Part shown: piece by piece, positions 1 to 8,451 of the stretch
Layout: each line of letters starts with the position of its first letter
How positions within the stretch are numbered: the stretch's first letter is position 1
Translations under genes and position numbers: made by a program
Notes under the pieces: generated by a model
What the model was told of the DNA's origin: nothing
The model's input: only the letters and a program-made list of their open reading frames with translations
Databases searched by the model: none
Origin: Betaproteobacteria bacterium
GTDB taxonomy: Bacteria; Pseudomonadota; Gammaproteobacteria; Burkholderiales; Rhodocyclaceae
Reading direction: 5' to 3'
DNA length: 64,000 bases
NCBI GenBank assembly: GCA_016709965.1
Contig: JADJLT010000002.1
Coordinates: 166,666 to 230,665, forward strand

Positions 1-281
1 CAGCCTTTGTCGCTGCTCCCGTATTTGCCGCTCCGGACGGCGCCACGCTCTTCCAGGAAAAGACCTGCTGGTCATGCCATGGCAAGGATGCCAAGAAAAC
101 CCTGTCACCCGCCTTTCCGAAACTTGCCGGGCAAAATGCCGCTTATGCCGAACAGCAAATGAAGGACATCAAGAGTGGTGCCCGTAATAACGGCCAGACC
201 GCTGCAATGAAGGGGGTCATGGGGCTCGTAAGCGATGAGGAAATCAAGGCACTTGCGGACTATCTATCCAAGCTCAAATAA
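1..281 (+). CDS. c-type cytochrome (c553-like), 3' part only
   Basis: The reading frame runs in from the left edge and ends at TAA 279-281. It shows the end of an Ala-rich secretion signal (AAPVFAAPDG), then one haem-binding CWSCH motif, and a class I cytochrome tail ending in DYLSKLK. It is a small periplasmic monohaem cytochrome. Its place directly before a dihaem cytochrome and nosB/nosD-type genes suggests that it passes electrons to nitrous oxide reductase. That role is inferred from context. The start codon lies outside the window. Confidence 0.85.
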   Translation, partial: AFVAAPVFAAPDGATLFQEKTCWSCHGKDAKKTLSPAFPKLAGQNAAYAEQQMKDIKSGARNNGQTAAMKGVMGLVSDEEIKALADYLSKLK

Positions 282-393
282 GCCGCCAAAGCCACGATTT
301 AGTGGCTTATGACTCATATCAAGGAAGGCTGATATAGACAGATCAACAATGTTTCAAGCGTTCCGATCAACCCGCAAAACAAGGAAACCAAAC

Positions 394-1119
394 ATGAAAG
401 CATCAGTTCTGCTGATCGGCCTGCTCAGCGCAGGCGTCGTCTTTGCCGGCCCGCCGGCACCGCACAAGGAAGGCATCGAGAGCAAAAATTACAAATGGAA
501 CGCCGAGGGCGGCGAAAAGATGGAAGCGTTGACCAAGAAGGGCAACGTCAAGAATGGCGAAGAGGTTTATGAAATCTGTGGCGCATGCCACCTGCCCTCC
601 GGCGCAGGTCGCCCGGACGGTACCTTCCCACAACTGGCTGGGCAACATTCGACCGTGCTTATCAAACAAATGGCTGATATCCGCTCCGGCGAGCGCGACA
701 ATCCGACCATGTATCCGTTTGCATCGACCTTGGTCGATCCACAGGAACTGGCAGATGCCTCAGCCTACATCCAAAGCCTTTGCATTCCGCTGGAACACGG
801 CAAGTATGAAGGTGCCGATGCCGCCATGCAGGTTGCCGCAGGCAAAACCCTGTATGAGAAAGAATGTCTCGAGTGCCATGGAAAAACTGGCGAGGGCAAC
901 AAGGAAAAGTTCTACCCGGTGATCGCCGGGCAGCACTATAAGTACCTGCTGCGCCAGATGACCGACATTCGCGATGGCAAGCGCCGCAATGCGAATCCGG
1001 ACATGGTCAAGATCATCAAGAAATATGACAACCAGCAATTGATTGCGATTTCTGCTTATCAATCGAGCATGGTCATGCCGGGAGCCATGTGCAAGCCGAA
1101 GGCAGCAAAGAAGAAATAA
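394..1119 (+). CDS. dihaem c-type cytochrome of the nos cluster
   Basis: A 241-residue secreted protein. I chose ATG 394 because AAGGAA lies just upstream and it opens directly into a signal peptide (about residues 1-18, ending VVFA); an in-frame ATG at 349 lacks this. There are two haem motifs, CGACH (62-66) and CLECH (158-162), each followed by a cytochrome c4/c553-like fold with repeated LAGQH/IAGQH and QMxDIRxGxR segments, so it looks like a duplicated monohaem domain. It probably relays electrons in the periplasm to NosZ. Family assignment is firm; the partner is inferred from the neighbouring nos genes. Confidence 0.85.
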   Translation: MKASVLLIGLLSAGVVFAGPPAPHKEGIESKNYKWNAEGGEKMEALTKKGNVKNGEEVYEICGACHLPSGAGRPDGTFPQLAGQHSTVLIKQMADIRSGERDNPTMYPFASTLVDPQELADASAYIQSLCIPLEHGKYEGADAAMQVAAGKTLYEKECLECHGKTGEGNKEKFYPVIAGQHYKYLLRQMTDIRDGKRRNANPDMVKIIKKYDNQQLIAISAYQSSMVMPGAMCKPKAAKKK

Positions 1120-1202
1120 TCGACTAGCAGCAAACGGTTGCCTGAACCAGCTTCGGGCAACCTCCTCCGGCCAGACGCCGGATGCGTCAAACAGAGAGCA
1201 AC

Positions 1203-2177
1203 ATGGATAAACAAAACAAAATCATCGGTGGCCTGACCCTGATCTCGCTTATCTGCCTGGTTGCAGCCTATTTTGCCCCAATCTGGTGGGTATCCCTGAC
1301 CGCCCCGAACTACCCCCCCGATGCCTTCCCCGATGGCATCCGCATTCATTTTCATTTTGATGGCGTCTATAACGGTTGCAAGGTCGCCGGCAAAGGCAGT
1401 CGGATGGCCAACGAGATCATCCAGAAGGATCTTGAAGCGACCGACGAACGCTACAACCCGATCACCGACGCCGCCAAAAACGTCGACAAAGGCGCTGAGG
1501 GACTTGACTGCGTTCATGAGATGAACACCATCAACCATTACGTCGGCATGTTCCCGATTGCCACCGGCGCGCCAGTCGAGAAGCCGCTGGCCAAGTTCTT
1601 CTTCGGCTTCTTCGCCGTGATGATGCTTGCCTTCACAATGGCCAGGAAAAAACCACGTTTAATCGTGTTGACCGCAGGATTCGCGGCCGTTGCTACGTGG
1701 ATGCTGGTTGACCAGTTCTGGCTCGGTCATCTGGAAAGCCACGTTCAGGCCTACATGCAGGAATCAGGCTCCTTCTTTAAGGATATGGAACGAATCAACA
1801 GTTGGGGTGATAACGTCCGCAACATTTCAAAGATCGTCGTCTTCGGCTTGATTGCCACCATGGCCATCGTAATTGCCGGCGTAGCAAAAATACGGCCGTT
1901 CCAGTTGCTGCTGGCGCTGGTGCCCGCTTTGTTGCCTGTCTTCTTCGTCATCACCTACGCAGGGTGGTTGTGGTTCTTTGGCCACAACATGCACCCGTGG
2001 GGTGCCTTCACCGTCAAGCCTTTCATGCCCACCGTATTTGGTGAAGGCAAGGTCGCCCAGTTCTCGACCTTCTCCTATCCTTACTGGGGTTATGGCCTGC
2101 TGCTAACAATTTTTGCCTGCATGATGCTAGCCCTTCTGATTCGTCGCAAACAACTGCGCGAAGGAAAGGCCGAGTAA
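1203..2177 (+). CDS. nosB: NosB-like multi-pass membrane protein of the nos cluster
   Basis: A 324-residue membrane protein. ATG 1203 follows AGAGAGCAAC; an in-frame start at 1182 would overlap the leader. One hydrophobic segment sits at about 10-28, then a periplasmic loop of about 110 residues, then four or five helices in the C-terminal half. Proteins of this size and topology lie between nosZ/cytochrome genes and nosD in the clade II (atypical) nos clusters of Wolinella and Dechloromonas, where they are called NosB; their biochemical role is not established. Only 2 bp separate the stop from nosD, so the two are probably co-transcribed. The symbol rests on position and topology. Confidence 0.7.
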   Translation: MDKQNKIIGGLTLISLICLVAAYFAPIWWVSLTAPNYPPDAFPDGIRIHFHFDGVYNGCKVAGKGSRMANEIIQKDLEATDERYNPITDAAKNVDKGAEGLDCVHEMNTINHYVGMFPIATGAPVEKPLAKFFFGFFAVMMLAFTMARKKPRLIVLTAGFAAVATWMLVDQFWLGHLESHVQAYMQESGSFFKDMERINSWGDNVRNISKIVVFGLIATMAIVIAGVAKIRPFQLLLALVPALLPVFFVITYAGWLWFFGHNMHPWGAFTVKPFMPTVFGEGKVAQFSTFSYPYWGYGLLLTIFACMMLALLIRRKQLREGKAE

Positions 2178-2179
2178 TC

Positions 2180-3541
2180 TTGGTGATCCGCCTCAAGCAT
2201 CTGGCCAAGGCCAGCCTCGTCACCGCGCTGCTTCTGGTGCTTTCAACCGGAAACACGGAGCAGCAATCAGACGTGCCGGCAGGCATGGGGGCTCGTGCCG
2301 ATGTAGACCGCCCCAAGCCAACCTTCATGTTGCACGAGCGCGACAAGCGGGTACACGGCCTGAAACCATTTCAGGATCTGGTGGATCGCGCCGAATCCGG
2401 TTCGGTACTCAAGCCGCCGCCAGGCAATTACGCCGGGCCGGTCACCATCAACAAGCCACTGACTATCGATGGTGGCGGCCAAGTCACCATCGACGCCGGC
2501 GATAGAGGCACGGTGATGATTTTGAATACGAGCAATGCAGTGGTGCGCGGAGTGCACCTGACCGGTTCCGGCGACTCGCATGACACGGACGACTCCTGCC
2601 TCGACGTTCGCGGAGACCACAACACGCTCGAAAATATCGAGATGGACAACTGCCTGTTCGGCCTCGACCTCAAACAATCAAACAATAATGTGATTCGCGG
2701 CAACAGCATCCGCTCCAAGGATCGCGAACTCGGGGTTCGTGGTGATGGTCTGCGTCTTTGGTACAGCAACGACAATCTGATCGAGAACAATCGGATTATC
2801 GATTCACGAGACATGGTGGCCTGGTACTCGAACAAGAATACCTTCCGCCATAATCTGGGTCGGCGGAGTCGCTACTCGATCCACTTCATGTTCGCCAATG
2901 ACAATGTGGTCGAGAACAACGAATTCTACGACAACGCGGTCGGCGTCTATTTCATGTACACCGAAGGCGGGGTTGTCCGCGACAACGTCATCTCGCACGC
3001 CACCGGTGCTACTGGTATGGGCATCGGTTTCAAGGAGTCTTCAGGCACGATCATTGAAAACAACGAGATCATTTATTGCGGTGTCGGCATCGGCTCCGAC
3101 CTCTCGCCATTTCAGCCTGACAGCACCATCGAAATCCGCGGCAACCGCTTCGCGTATAACGGTGTCGGCATCCTGTTCAACAGCGAAACCGGTGGCAACC
3201 ACATGCTCGATAATGTATTCGAGGGCAATCTGACTCAGGTGGCCTACGGCGGACATGGCGACAACAACAATAGCCCGAAGAATGTCTGGAGCGGAAACTA
3301 CTGGGACGACTACCAGGGGTTCGACCGCAATGGCGACGGGATTGGCGACAAGACTCACGAGCTTTACGCCTATGCCGACCAGATCTGGATGGAAATGCCG
3401 GTGGCCCGCTTTTTCCGTAGTTCGCCGGTCATGGAACTCCTTGATTTTCTTGAACGCCTTGCCCCCTTCTCCACACCGGACCTGATCCTGCGCGATGAAA
3501 AGCCGCGCTTCATCAAACCTGAAAGAATGGCACGATCATGA
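2180..3541 (+). CDS. nosD: NosD, periplasmic right-handed beta-helix copper-site assembly protein
   Basis: About 453 residues. The start is TTG 2180 or GTG 2183; no ATG lies nearby. A signal peptide occupies about residues 1-27. The body is a run of CASH/pectate-lyase-like beta-helix turns with many N-rich repeats such as NNVIRGN, NDNLIENN and NDNVVENN. NosD works with the NosFY ABC transporter in maturing the copper centres of nitrous oxide reductase in the periplasm. Its stop overlaps the nosG start (ATGA at 3538-3541), indicating translational coupling. Identification is firm from fold, length and neighbours. Confidence 0.92.
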   Translation: MVIRLKHLAKASLVTALLLVLSTGNTEQQSDVPAGMGARADVDRPKPTFMLHERDKRVHGLKPFQDLVDRAESGSVLKPPPGNYAGPVTINKPLTIDGGGQVTIDAGDRGTVMILNTSNAVVRGVHLTGSGDSHDTDDSCLDVRGDHNTLENIEMDNCLFGLDLKQSNNNVIRGNSIRSKDRELGVRGDGLRLWYSNDNLIENNRIIDSRDMVAWYSNKNTFRHNLGRRSRYSIHFMFANDNVVENNEFYDNAVGVYFMYTEGGVVRDNVISHATGATGMGIGFKESSGTIIENNEIIYCGVGIGSDLSPFQPDSTIEIRGNRFAYNGVGILFNSETGGNHMLDNVFEGNLTQVAYGGHGDNNNSPKNVWSGNYWDDYQGFDRNGDGIGDKTHELYAYADQIWMEMPVARFFRSSPVMELLDFLERLAPFSTPDLILRDEKPRFIKPERMARS

Positions 3542-4404
3542 GCGAGAGCAACAACGAGCCACCTCGCCAGGTGGCATCCGATCAAACGCCGGCCATCTCG
3601 ATTGCCAAACGACAAACGGGCCGGCGCCGCGTCTTGCGAACAATACTGTTGACCGGCGGCGTACTCGGTGCGGCAATGTCCGGCTTCCTGCCTATCATCT
3701 ATTCGCAGAAAAAGCGGCTGCGGCCACCCGGCGCGCTGGATGAAAAGGACTTTCTTGGCAGTTGCATCAAGTGCGGCCAGTGCGTTCAGGTTTGTCCTGT
3801 ACAGGCGATCAAGCTGGCCGACCTGATCGATGGGGTTGGCGTCGGAACACCTTATATTGACCCGCGCAATCAGGCCTGCGATTTCTCCTGTGACGCCGTG
3901 CAATGCATTCTTGCCTGCCCCACTGGCTCGCTGACGTACCACAAACCGGATTTCCTTCCTGTTCGTGCCGGTGCCGCCCTGGCCACCAAGCCAATTTTGC
4001 TGGCCAAGGAGAACGACCCCGAGCCAACACTCAATCTCCATGAACGCATCGGCGTTGCCCGACTGACCCGCCCGGAAGCCTGCCTGGCCATTCAGGGCAA
4101 GGGTTTCAAAGGGCAAACTCGCGGCGCCGACTTCAAGGGGAGGATGCGCTACATGGCAGTCGACCGCTGGAAGCCGGTCAAGATTAGCAGCCACCCCTAC
4201 GATGTGCCCGAATGCGATTTATGCGTCCGCGAATGTCCGGTCAAGGGTGCGATTTCCATTGAAACGGTGTTTGCTCCCGATGGCAGCAAGCGCAAATCAC
4301 CGGTCGTTCATGAACCGTGTGTCGGTTGTGGCGTTTGTGAAATGGTCTGCCCGGTAGAACCTGGCTGCATTACTGTTGAAGCTGGCGAGGTCTGGAAAAC
4401 ATGA
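3538..4404 (+). CDS. nosG: NosG (NapG-like) four-cluster ferredoxin
   Basis: A 288-residue iron-sulfur protein. The N-terminus carries a twin-arginine-like GRRRVLR followed by a hydrophobic stretch, suggesting Tat-dependent export with a membrane anchor. Four cysteine clusters for [4Fe-4S] centres are visible: CIKCGQCVQVCP, CDFSC..CILACP, CDLCVRECP and CVGCGVCEMVCP. In clade II nos clusters NosG and NosH are thought to form a quinol-dehydrogenase-like electron route to periplasmic NosZ, by analogy with NapGH of nitrate reductase. The gene overlaps nosD upstream and nosH downstream by 4 bp each. Confidence 0.88.
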   Translation: MSESNNEPPRQVASDQTPAISIAKRQTGRRRVLRTILLTGGVLGAAMSGFLPIIYSQKKRLRPPGALDEKDFLGSCIKCGQCVQVCPVQAIKLADLIDGVGVGTPYIDPRNQACDFSCDAVQCILACPTGSLTYHKPDFLPVRAGAALATKPILLAKENDPEPTLNLHERIGVARLTRPEACLAIQGKGFKGQTRGADFKGRMRYMAVDRWKPVKISSHPYDVPECDLCVRECPVKGAISIETVFAPDGSKRKSPVVHEPCVGCGVCEMVCPVEPGCITVEAGEVWKT

Positions 4405-5378
4405 GCGCACTACTCAATCGGCGGTTTTTTGACCAGATCAAGGTGATGTTCGGTGCCGAGCCAACGAAGCCCAAGAAAATCAGCCCGGCTGCCCAGAAAA
4501 TCCATTTCTACAAAAAGGGCAATCGTGACCTGATTGCCGAAAAACTCCACGCTCGCGCCCATGCCCAACACAAGAACACCTGGCGCAACCGGCGTTGGGC
4601 AACGCTCATTTTCGCCAATCTGCTGTTCACCCTGTCATTCTTCCTCGACATCCAGATTCTTGAAGGCGCACTCACCGCCTCGCGCTTCGTCGGCTTTCAT
4701 CTGATCGACCTGAATTCGGCACTGCAGGTCATGCTGGCCCACAAGCACATCATCAACAACCTGCTGATTGGTACCGGCACAGTCCTGGTTCTTTGGGCAC
4801 TGCTCGGAGGCCGTACCTTCTGCTCCTGGGTTTGCCCCTATCATTTACTCGCTGAATGGGCCGAAAAAATCCACTTGTTCCTGGCCAAAAAGAAGCTGGT
4901 AACCGACCAGACAATGGATCGCCGCCTGCGTACCGTTTTCTGGATCGTCTTTGCCCTGCTTGCCCTGGCAACGGGCTATACGGTTTATGAGGCCATCTCG
5001 CCGACCGGCATTCTTTCCCGCGCCCTGATCTACGGACCGGGCCTGGCACTCCTCTGGGTTCTGGCGCTGCTCTTTTTCGAAGTCTTCTTCTCGCGTCGCG
5101 CCTGGTGTCGCTACGCCTGCCCGATCGGTTTGACTTATGGCGTCGTCGGTATCGTTTCGCCGGTACGCATCATCTACAAACTGGATGGATGCTTCCATGA
5201 AGGCGACTGCCGCAAGGTCTGCCTGGTGCCGCATGTGCTGGATACCGTGATCAAGGGCCGGGCGGTCGAGACCGAGGTGCCCATAGGCCCCGACTGCACG
5301 CGCTGCGGATTGTGTGTTGACACCTGCCCGACTGGATCACTGAGCTTCGAGGTCAAGGGGCTGTCAAAGCTCGCCTGA
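4401..5378 (+). CDS. nosH: NosH (NapH-like) membrane iron-sulfur quinol oxidase subunit
   Basis: A 325-residue membrane protein starting in a 4-bp overlap with nosG. It has four hydrophobic segments. Two cytoplasmic CxxxCP motifs (CSWVCPYH and CRYACPIG) typical of the NapH/NosR/CcoG family lie between them. The C-terminal domain has an atypical cluster CFHEGDCRKVCLVP and a standard CTRCGLCVDTCP ferredoxin motif. Family knowledge points to quinol oxidation with electrons passed to NosG. No NosR-type flavoprotein gene is present in the window, which fits a clade II-type system. Confidence 0.88.
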   Translation: MSALLNRRFFDQIKVMFGAEPTKPKKISPAAQKIHFYKKGNRDLIAEKLHARAHAQHKNTWRNRRWATLIFANLLFTLSFFLDIQILEGALTASRFVGFHLIDLNSALQVMLAHKHIINNLLIGTGTVLVLWALLGGRTFCSWVCPYHLLAEWAEKIHLFLAKKKLVTDQTMDRRLRTVFWIVFALLALATGYTVYEAISPTGILSRALIYGPGLALLWVLALLFFEVFFSRRAWCRYACPIGLTYGVVGIVSPVRIIYKLDGCFHEGDCRKVCLVPHVLDTVIKGRAVETEVPIGPDCTRCGLCVDTCPTGSLSFEVKGLSKLA

Positions 5379-5443
5379 TTTTTGATCCGGATTTTGACCC
5401 AGGTTCAAAGTTGATGGCAGTGCCCGACTCTATAATTGCTTCC

Positions 5444-6301
5444 ATGATCAAATTTACGAACGTTGTAAAAGACTTTCGCCGGGCGCGAGTCCTTGATGGA
5501 ATCAATCTGGACATTGGCATCGGTGAACGCGTCGCACTGATCGGATCGAACGGCGCCGGCAAGACCACCTTGATTCGCTGCCTGCTTGGCGAATACACCT
5601 ACGGTGGCGAGGTGGCCATCAACGGTCTGGACCCGCGCAGTAACCGGACACAGGTACTCGGCAACATCGGCTTCGTACCGCAACTACCGCCACCACTGAA
5701 AATGCCGGTGGGTCAATTGATCGATTTCTCTGCCTCACTTTGTGGCACCGATCCGCTGCGTATCCACGCCATTGCAAAACGACTCGGCCTGGCCATTGAA
5801 GAAATTCTCTCGCGCCAGTTTGTACGCCTCTCCGGCGGCATGAAACAGAAACTGCTAATTGCCATTGCCCTCGGTCGCGAAGCCAAGGTATTGGTCATGG
5901 ACGAACCGGCGGCAAATCTCGACCCGGAAGCGCGCAAAATATTCTTCGACCTGTTGGCCGAGCGTCTTGACGATGCCACGATGATCATCTCCAGCCACCG
6001 TCTCGATGAAGTCTCGGCCCTGGTCAATCGCGTCATCGAAATGGACATGGGCAAAGTCGTCCTTGACGACAAAGTGGCCGATGCAGTCACGCTGACTGCG
6101 AAGCTGGCCTGCCGCATCGTGCTCAGTCGCTTCGAACCGGCTTTCGCCAAAGCACTGAATGGCTGGCAGTTCTCCAGCAGCGACGACAATCGCATCTGGG
6201 AAGGCGAGATTGCTGGGCCGGATCGCCTGCGTTTTCTCGGCATTGTCTCCCGCTACACGGCGCTGGTCAGCGATCTGTCGCTGGCTGAAATTCGGTCCTG
6301 A
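5444..6301 (+). CDS. nosF: NosF, ABC transporter ATPase
   Basis: About 285 residues from ATG 5444, where the ABC domain begins (MIKFTNVVKDF); an in-frame ATG at 5411 would add 11 unlikely residues. Walker A is GSNGAGKT (34-41), the signature is LSGGM, Walker B is VLVMDEP, and the H-loop is SSH. It powers NosY, and NosFY acts with NosD in NosZ copper-site maturation. An exact TATAAT lies 8 bp upstream of the ATG, so nosF may also have its own start point. nosL follows after 1 bp. Confidence 0.9.
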   Translation: MIKFTNVVKDFRRARVLDGINLDIGIGERVALIGSNGAGKTTLIRCLLGEYTYGGEVAINGLDPRSNRTQVLGNIGFVPQLPPPLKMPVGQLIDFSASLCGTDPLRIHAIAKRLGLAIEEILSRQFVRLSGGMKQKLLIAIALGREAKVLVMDEPAANLDPEARKIFFDLLAERLDDATMIISSHRLDEVSALVNRVIEMDMGKVVLDDKVADAVTLTAKLACRIVLSRFEPAFAKALNGWQFSSSDDNRIWEGEIAGPDRLRFLGIVSRYTALVSDLSLAEIRS

Positions 6302-6302
6302 T

Positions 6303-6791
6303 ATGTGCGACACCCATCGCCGCCAGTTTCTCGGTCGCCTCGGTATCGGCGGGCTGCTAATGACGCCGCTTGCCGCCGCCCTTTCGGGTTGCAGCAAGAA
6401 GAACTGGCCGGAAGGCATGCTCGAGATCAAATGGGACCGCGACACCTGCGCACGGTGCAGCATGGTCATTTCGGACCGTCGATTCGCTTGTCAGCTCCGT
6501 GGCGGCCCCGACAATACTGTTTTCAAGTTCGACGACCCCGGCTGCCTTGCTTTCTGGCTCAAGGAAAAGACTGATAAGTATCCGTGGATGGCCGATGCCA
6601 CGACGCGTATCTGGATCGCTGACTTCAATAGCAAAGGCCGCGAGGAAATGACTTGGCTCGAACCCAAACGCGCCCAGTTCATCACCAAGACCTCGCCGAT
6701 GGGCTACAACTTTGCTGCCGTCGCCATGCCGATGCCCGGCAGCCTCGATTTCACCGACATGCGCCAGCACATTCTGGCCAAGGGCAAGTGA
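6303..6791 (+). CDS. nosL: NosL, copper-binding lipoprotein
   Basis: A 162-residue protein from ATG 6303, directly after the nosF stop. The N-terminus combines a twin-arginine-like RRQFLGRLG with a lipobox LSGC (Cys30), so it is probably an outer- or inner-membrane-anchored periplasmic lipoprotein. The NosL copper motif CARCSM (49-54: Cys49, Cys52, Met54) is present. NosL binds Cu(I) and supplies copper to the NosDFY/NosZ assembly route. Length and motif match the family. Confidence 0.92.
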   Translation: MCDTHRRQFLGRLGIGGLLMTPLAAALSGCSKKNWPEGMLEIKWDRDTCARCSMVISDRRFACQLRGGPDNTVFKFDDPGCLAFWLKEKTDKYPWMADATTRIWIADFNSKGREEMTWLEPKRAQFITKTSPMGYNFAAVAMPMPGSLDFTDMRQHILAKGK

Positions 6792-7021
6792 ACCTTGAAA
6801 CCTCAATTGACCGCCTATCAATCCCTGGCCAGCAGCACGAAATGCACTTCGTAACAATTCACCCGTTGTGGAGCAGCGCTACGCGACCGCTGGCGCATCT
6901 GGTCGGGCGTCCGGCTTTGTCGCTCCTTCTTGCAGGCATAAGCCTGCCGCGTCGTCGCTTCGCGCCGGCCATCCCGCCCAAACGCACCAACAGCCGCGCC
7001 CAACTAAGGATTCAAGGTTAA
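6788..7021 (+). CDS. possible small ORF filling the nosL-nosY gap
   Basis: A 77-residue frame starts at GTG 6788, overlapping the nosL stop (GTGA), and ends with TAA 7019-7021 directly against the nosY ATG. This exact tiling resembles translationally coupled operon genes. Against it, I recognise no family, the predicted protein is rich in Arg, Pro and Ser, and no ribosome-binding site is obvious. A perfect 6-bp hairpin (GCAGGC ATAA GCCTGC, 6932-6947) lies inside. It could equally be an untranslated spacer. Confidence 0.3.
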   Translation: MNLETSIDRLSIPGQQHEMHFVTIHPLWSSATRPLAHLVGRPALSLLLAGISLPRRRFAPAIPPKRTNSRAQLRIQG

Positions 7022-7849
7022 ATGAAACAACTGTGGCTCACCGCCAAGCTCGATATCGTCGAATCCCTGCGCGCCCGCTGGTTCCAGATCTACACGCTGG
7101 TCTTCGGCGGCATTGTCGCGTTGCTCTTCGTATTTGGCCTGACCGAATCGCGCGTGCTCGGCTTTATCGGCCTGTCGCGCCTGCTCGTTACCTATATCCA
7201 GCTAACCATGGCCATCCTGCCGATCTTCGTGCTGATCACCACGGTTCGTTCGGTCGCCGGTGACCGCGAGGCTGGCGTCTTCGAATATCTGCTCTCTCTG
7301 CCGGTGTCGCTCTCCGCATGGTTCTGGGGCAAGATTGTCGGTCGCTATATTGTGGTCTTTGCGCCAGTTTTCCTGGCCATGCTCGGCGCCGTGACCTGGG
7401 CGACCATTCAGGGCATTGAAGTACCCTGGGACATGTTCGGTTATTACACCGCCCTGCTCGCCGTGATGGCCATGTGCTTCCTCGGCATCGGCATGCTGAT
7501 CTCCGCCATCGCCCGCACGACAGATATGGCGCAGGGCGCCGCCTTCATGGTCTGGTTGTTCCTGCTGCTCTTCCTCGACCTGATTCTGCTCGGTGTCATG
7601 ATCCAGGGCAAGGTTGCACCAGAATTGGCTGTCACGCTGGCCCTGGCCAACCCACTGCAGGTCTTTCGCACTGCCGCGCTGGCCCTCTTCGACCCGCAAC
7701 TGATTGTCCTCGGCCCTTCTGCCTACGTCATCCTCGATCTGTTTGGCACCACCGGCTACAAGATTTTCGCGCTGGCCTATCCGGCAACGCTTGGCATCGT
7801 CAGTGCTACCATCGGCTACTTCATCTTTCGCCGTGGTGACCTGCCTTGA
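7022..7849 (+). CDS. nosY: NosY, ABC transporter permease
   Basis: A 275-residue hydrophobic protein with about six membrane segments, matching the NosY/ABC-2 permease family in length. It starts MKQLWLTAKLDIVESLRARW, a typical cytoplasmic amphipathic lead-in. It pairs with NosF and docks NosD in the inner membrane to deliver copper or sulfur species for NosZ maturation. The stop TGA overlaps the TTG start of the TlpA-like gene (TTGA 7846-7849). Confidence 0.9.
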   Translation: MKQLWLTAKLDIVESLRARWFQIYTLVFGGIVALLFVFGLTESRVLGFIGLSRLLVTYIQLTMAILPIFVLITTVRSVAGDREAGVFEYLLSLPVSLSAWFWGKIVGRYIVVFAPVFLAMLGAVTWATIQGIEVPWDMFGYYTALLAVMAMCFLGIGMLISAIARTTDMAQGAAFMVWLFLLLFLDLILLGVMIQGKVAPELAVTLALANPLQVFRTAALALFDPQLIVLGPSAYVILDLFGTTGYKIFALAYPATLGIVSATIGYFIFRRGDLP

Positions 7850-8337
7850 AGACGCTGTTTGCACTTTTCATTTTCGGCCTTTTTCCCGGGTTGACCGTAG
7901 CAGAGGATATTTCCTCCGCCCCGCTGTTTGCCGTCACGCTCAACGATCTCGACGACATGCCAGTCGCTCTGGAGCGTTACAAAGGCAAACCGCTGGTGGT
8001 CAATTTCTGGGCGCGCTGGTGCGGGCCCTGCCGTGCCGAAATCCCCGAACTGATCAAGTTCCGCGCTGCCCAAAAAGGCAAAATCGAAGTACTCGGCATC
8101 GGTATCGAAGACAAGGCGGAACCAGCCAAGGATTTCGCCAAGGCCTACGAGATGAACTACCCCGTCTTTGTTGCCAAGGAAAAAGGCTTTCCATTGATGC
8201 AAGCCCTAGGCAACACCAAGGGTGTACTCCCCTACACCCTGTTCATCGACCGCAATGGCCGGGTGATCCAGACAAAAATGGGCATTGTGAAAGCAGCCGA
8301 TCTTGAGGCTGTTCAGGAAGCATTACTGAAAAAATAG
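7846..8337 (+). CDS. TlpA-like periplasmic thioredoxin attached to the nos operon
   Basis: A 163-residue protein starting with TTG 7846 inside the nosY stop. Residues 1-19 form a signal peptide. The thioredoxin active site is WCGPC (58-62), inside the TlpA/ResA/AhpC-TSA fold (FWARWCGPCRAEIPEL). The overlap makes it the last gene of the nos operon. TlpA-type reductases keep copper-ligand cysteines or copper chaperones reduced, so a role in reducing NosL or NosZ cysteines is a reasonable inference. The signal-peptide DNA also resembles the dispersed repeat of this window (7868-7902, complement). Confidence 0.85.
   Translation: MKTLFALFIFGLFPGLTVAEDISSAPLFAVTLNDLDDMPVALERYKGKPLVVNFWARWCGPCRAEIPELIKFRAAQKGKIEVLGIGIEDKAEPAKDFAKAYEMNYPVFVAKEKGFPLMQALGNTKGVLPYTLFIDRNGRVIQTKMGIVKAADLEAVQEALLKK
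7868..7902 (-). repeat. possible dispersed repeat, copy l (in the TlpA-like signal peptide)
   Basis: Minus strand reads CTACGGTCAACCCGGGAAAA then AGGCCGAAAATGAAAA. It has an inserted CG in the core and lies antisense to the signal-peptide codons. It may be chance. Confidence 0.3.
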
Positions 8338-8344
8338 GCGCCAG

Positions 8345-8358
8345 GTGACCTGGGTCAC
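8345..8358. promoter_or_regulatory. 14-bp palindrome after the nos operon
   Basis: GTGACC TG GGTCAC is a perfect 6-2-6 inverted repeat, 7 bp after the TlpA-like stop and about 94 bp before the outer-membrane protein gene. No T-run follows, so it does not look like an intrinsic terminator. It could be a dimeric regulator site or part of a transcript-end structure. Confidence 0.4.
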
Positions 8359-8451
8359 AGACCCGTCATGGTTGAGCCGATAAAGTCTTGAGAACTGACC
8401 CCAGCCAGAAGCCGGGGGTTACCGAACCACAAACAGGACTGAGGAGAGACC

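Noticed and set aside
6653..7263. Overlapping frames around 6653-7021 and 6868-7263 as separate genes
   Set aside because: The parts overlapping nosL and nosY are shadows; only the segment between the two genes is kept as a possible ORF.
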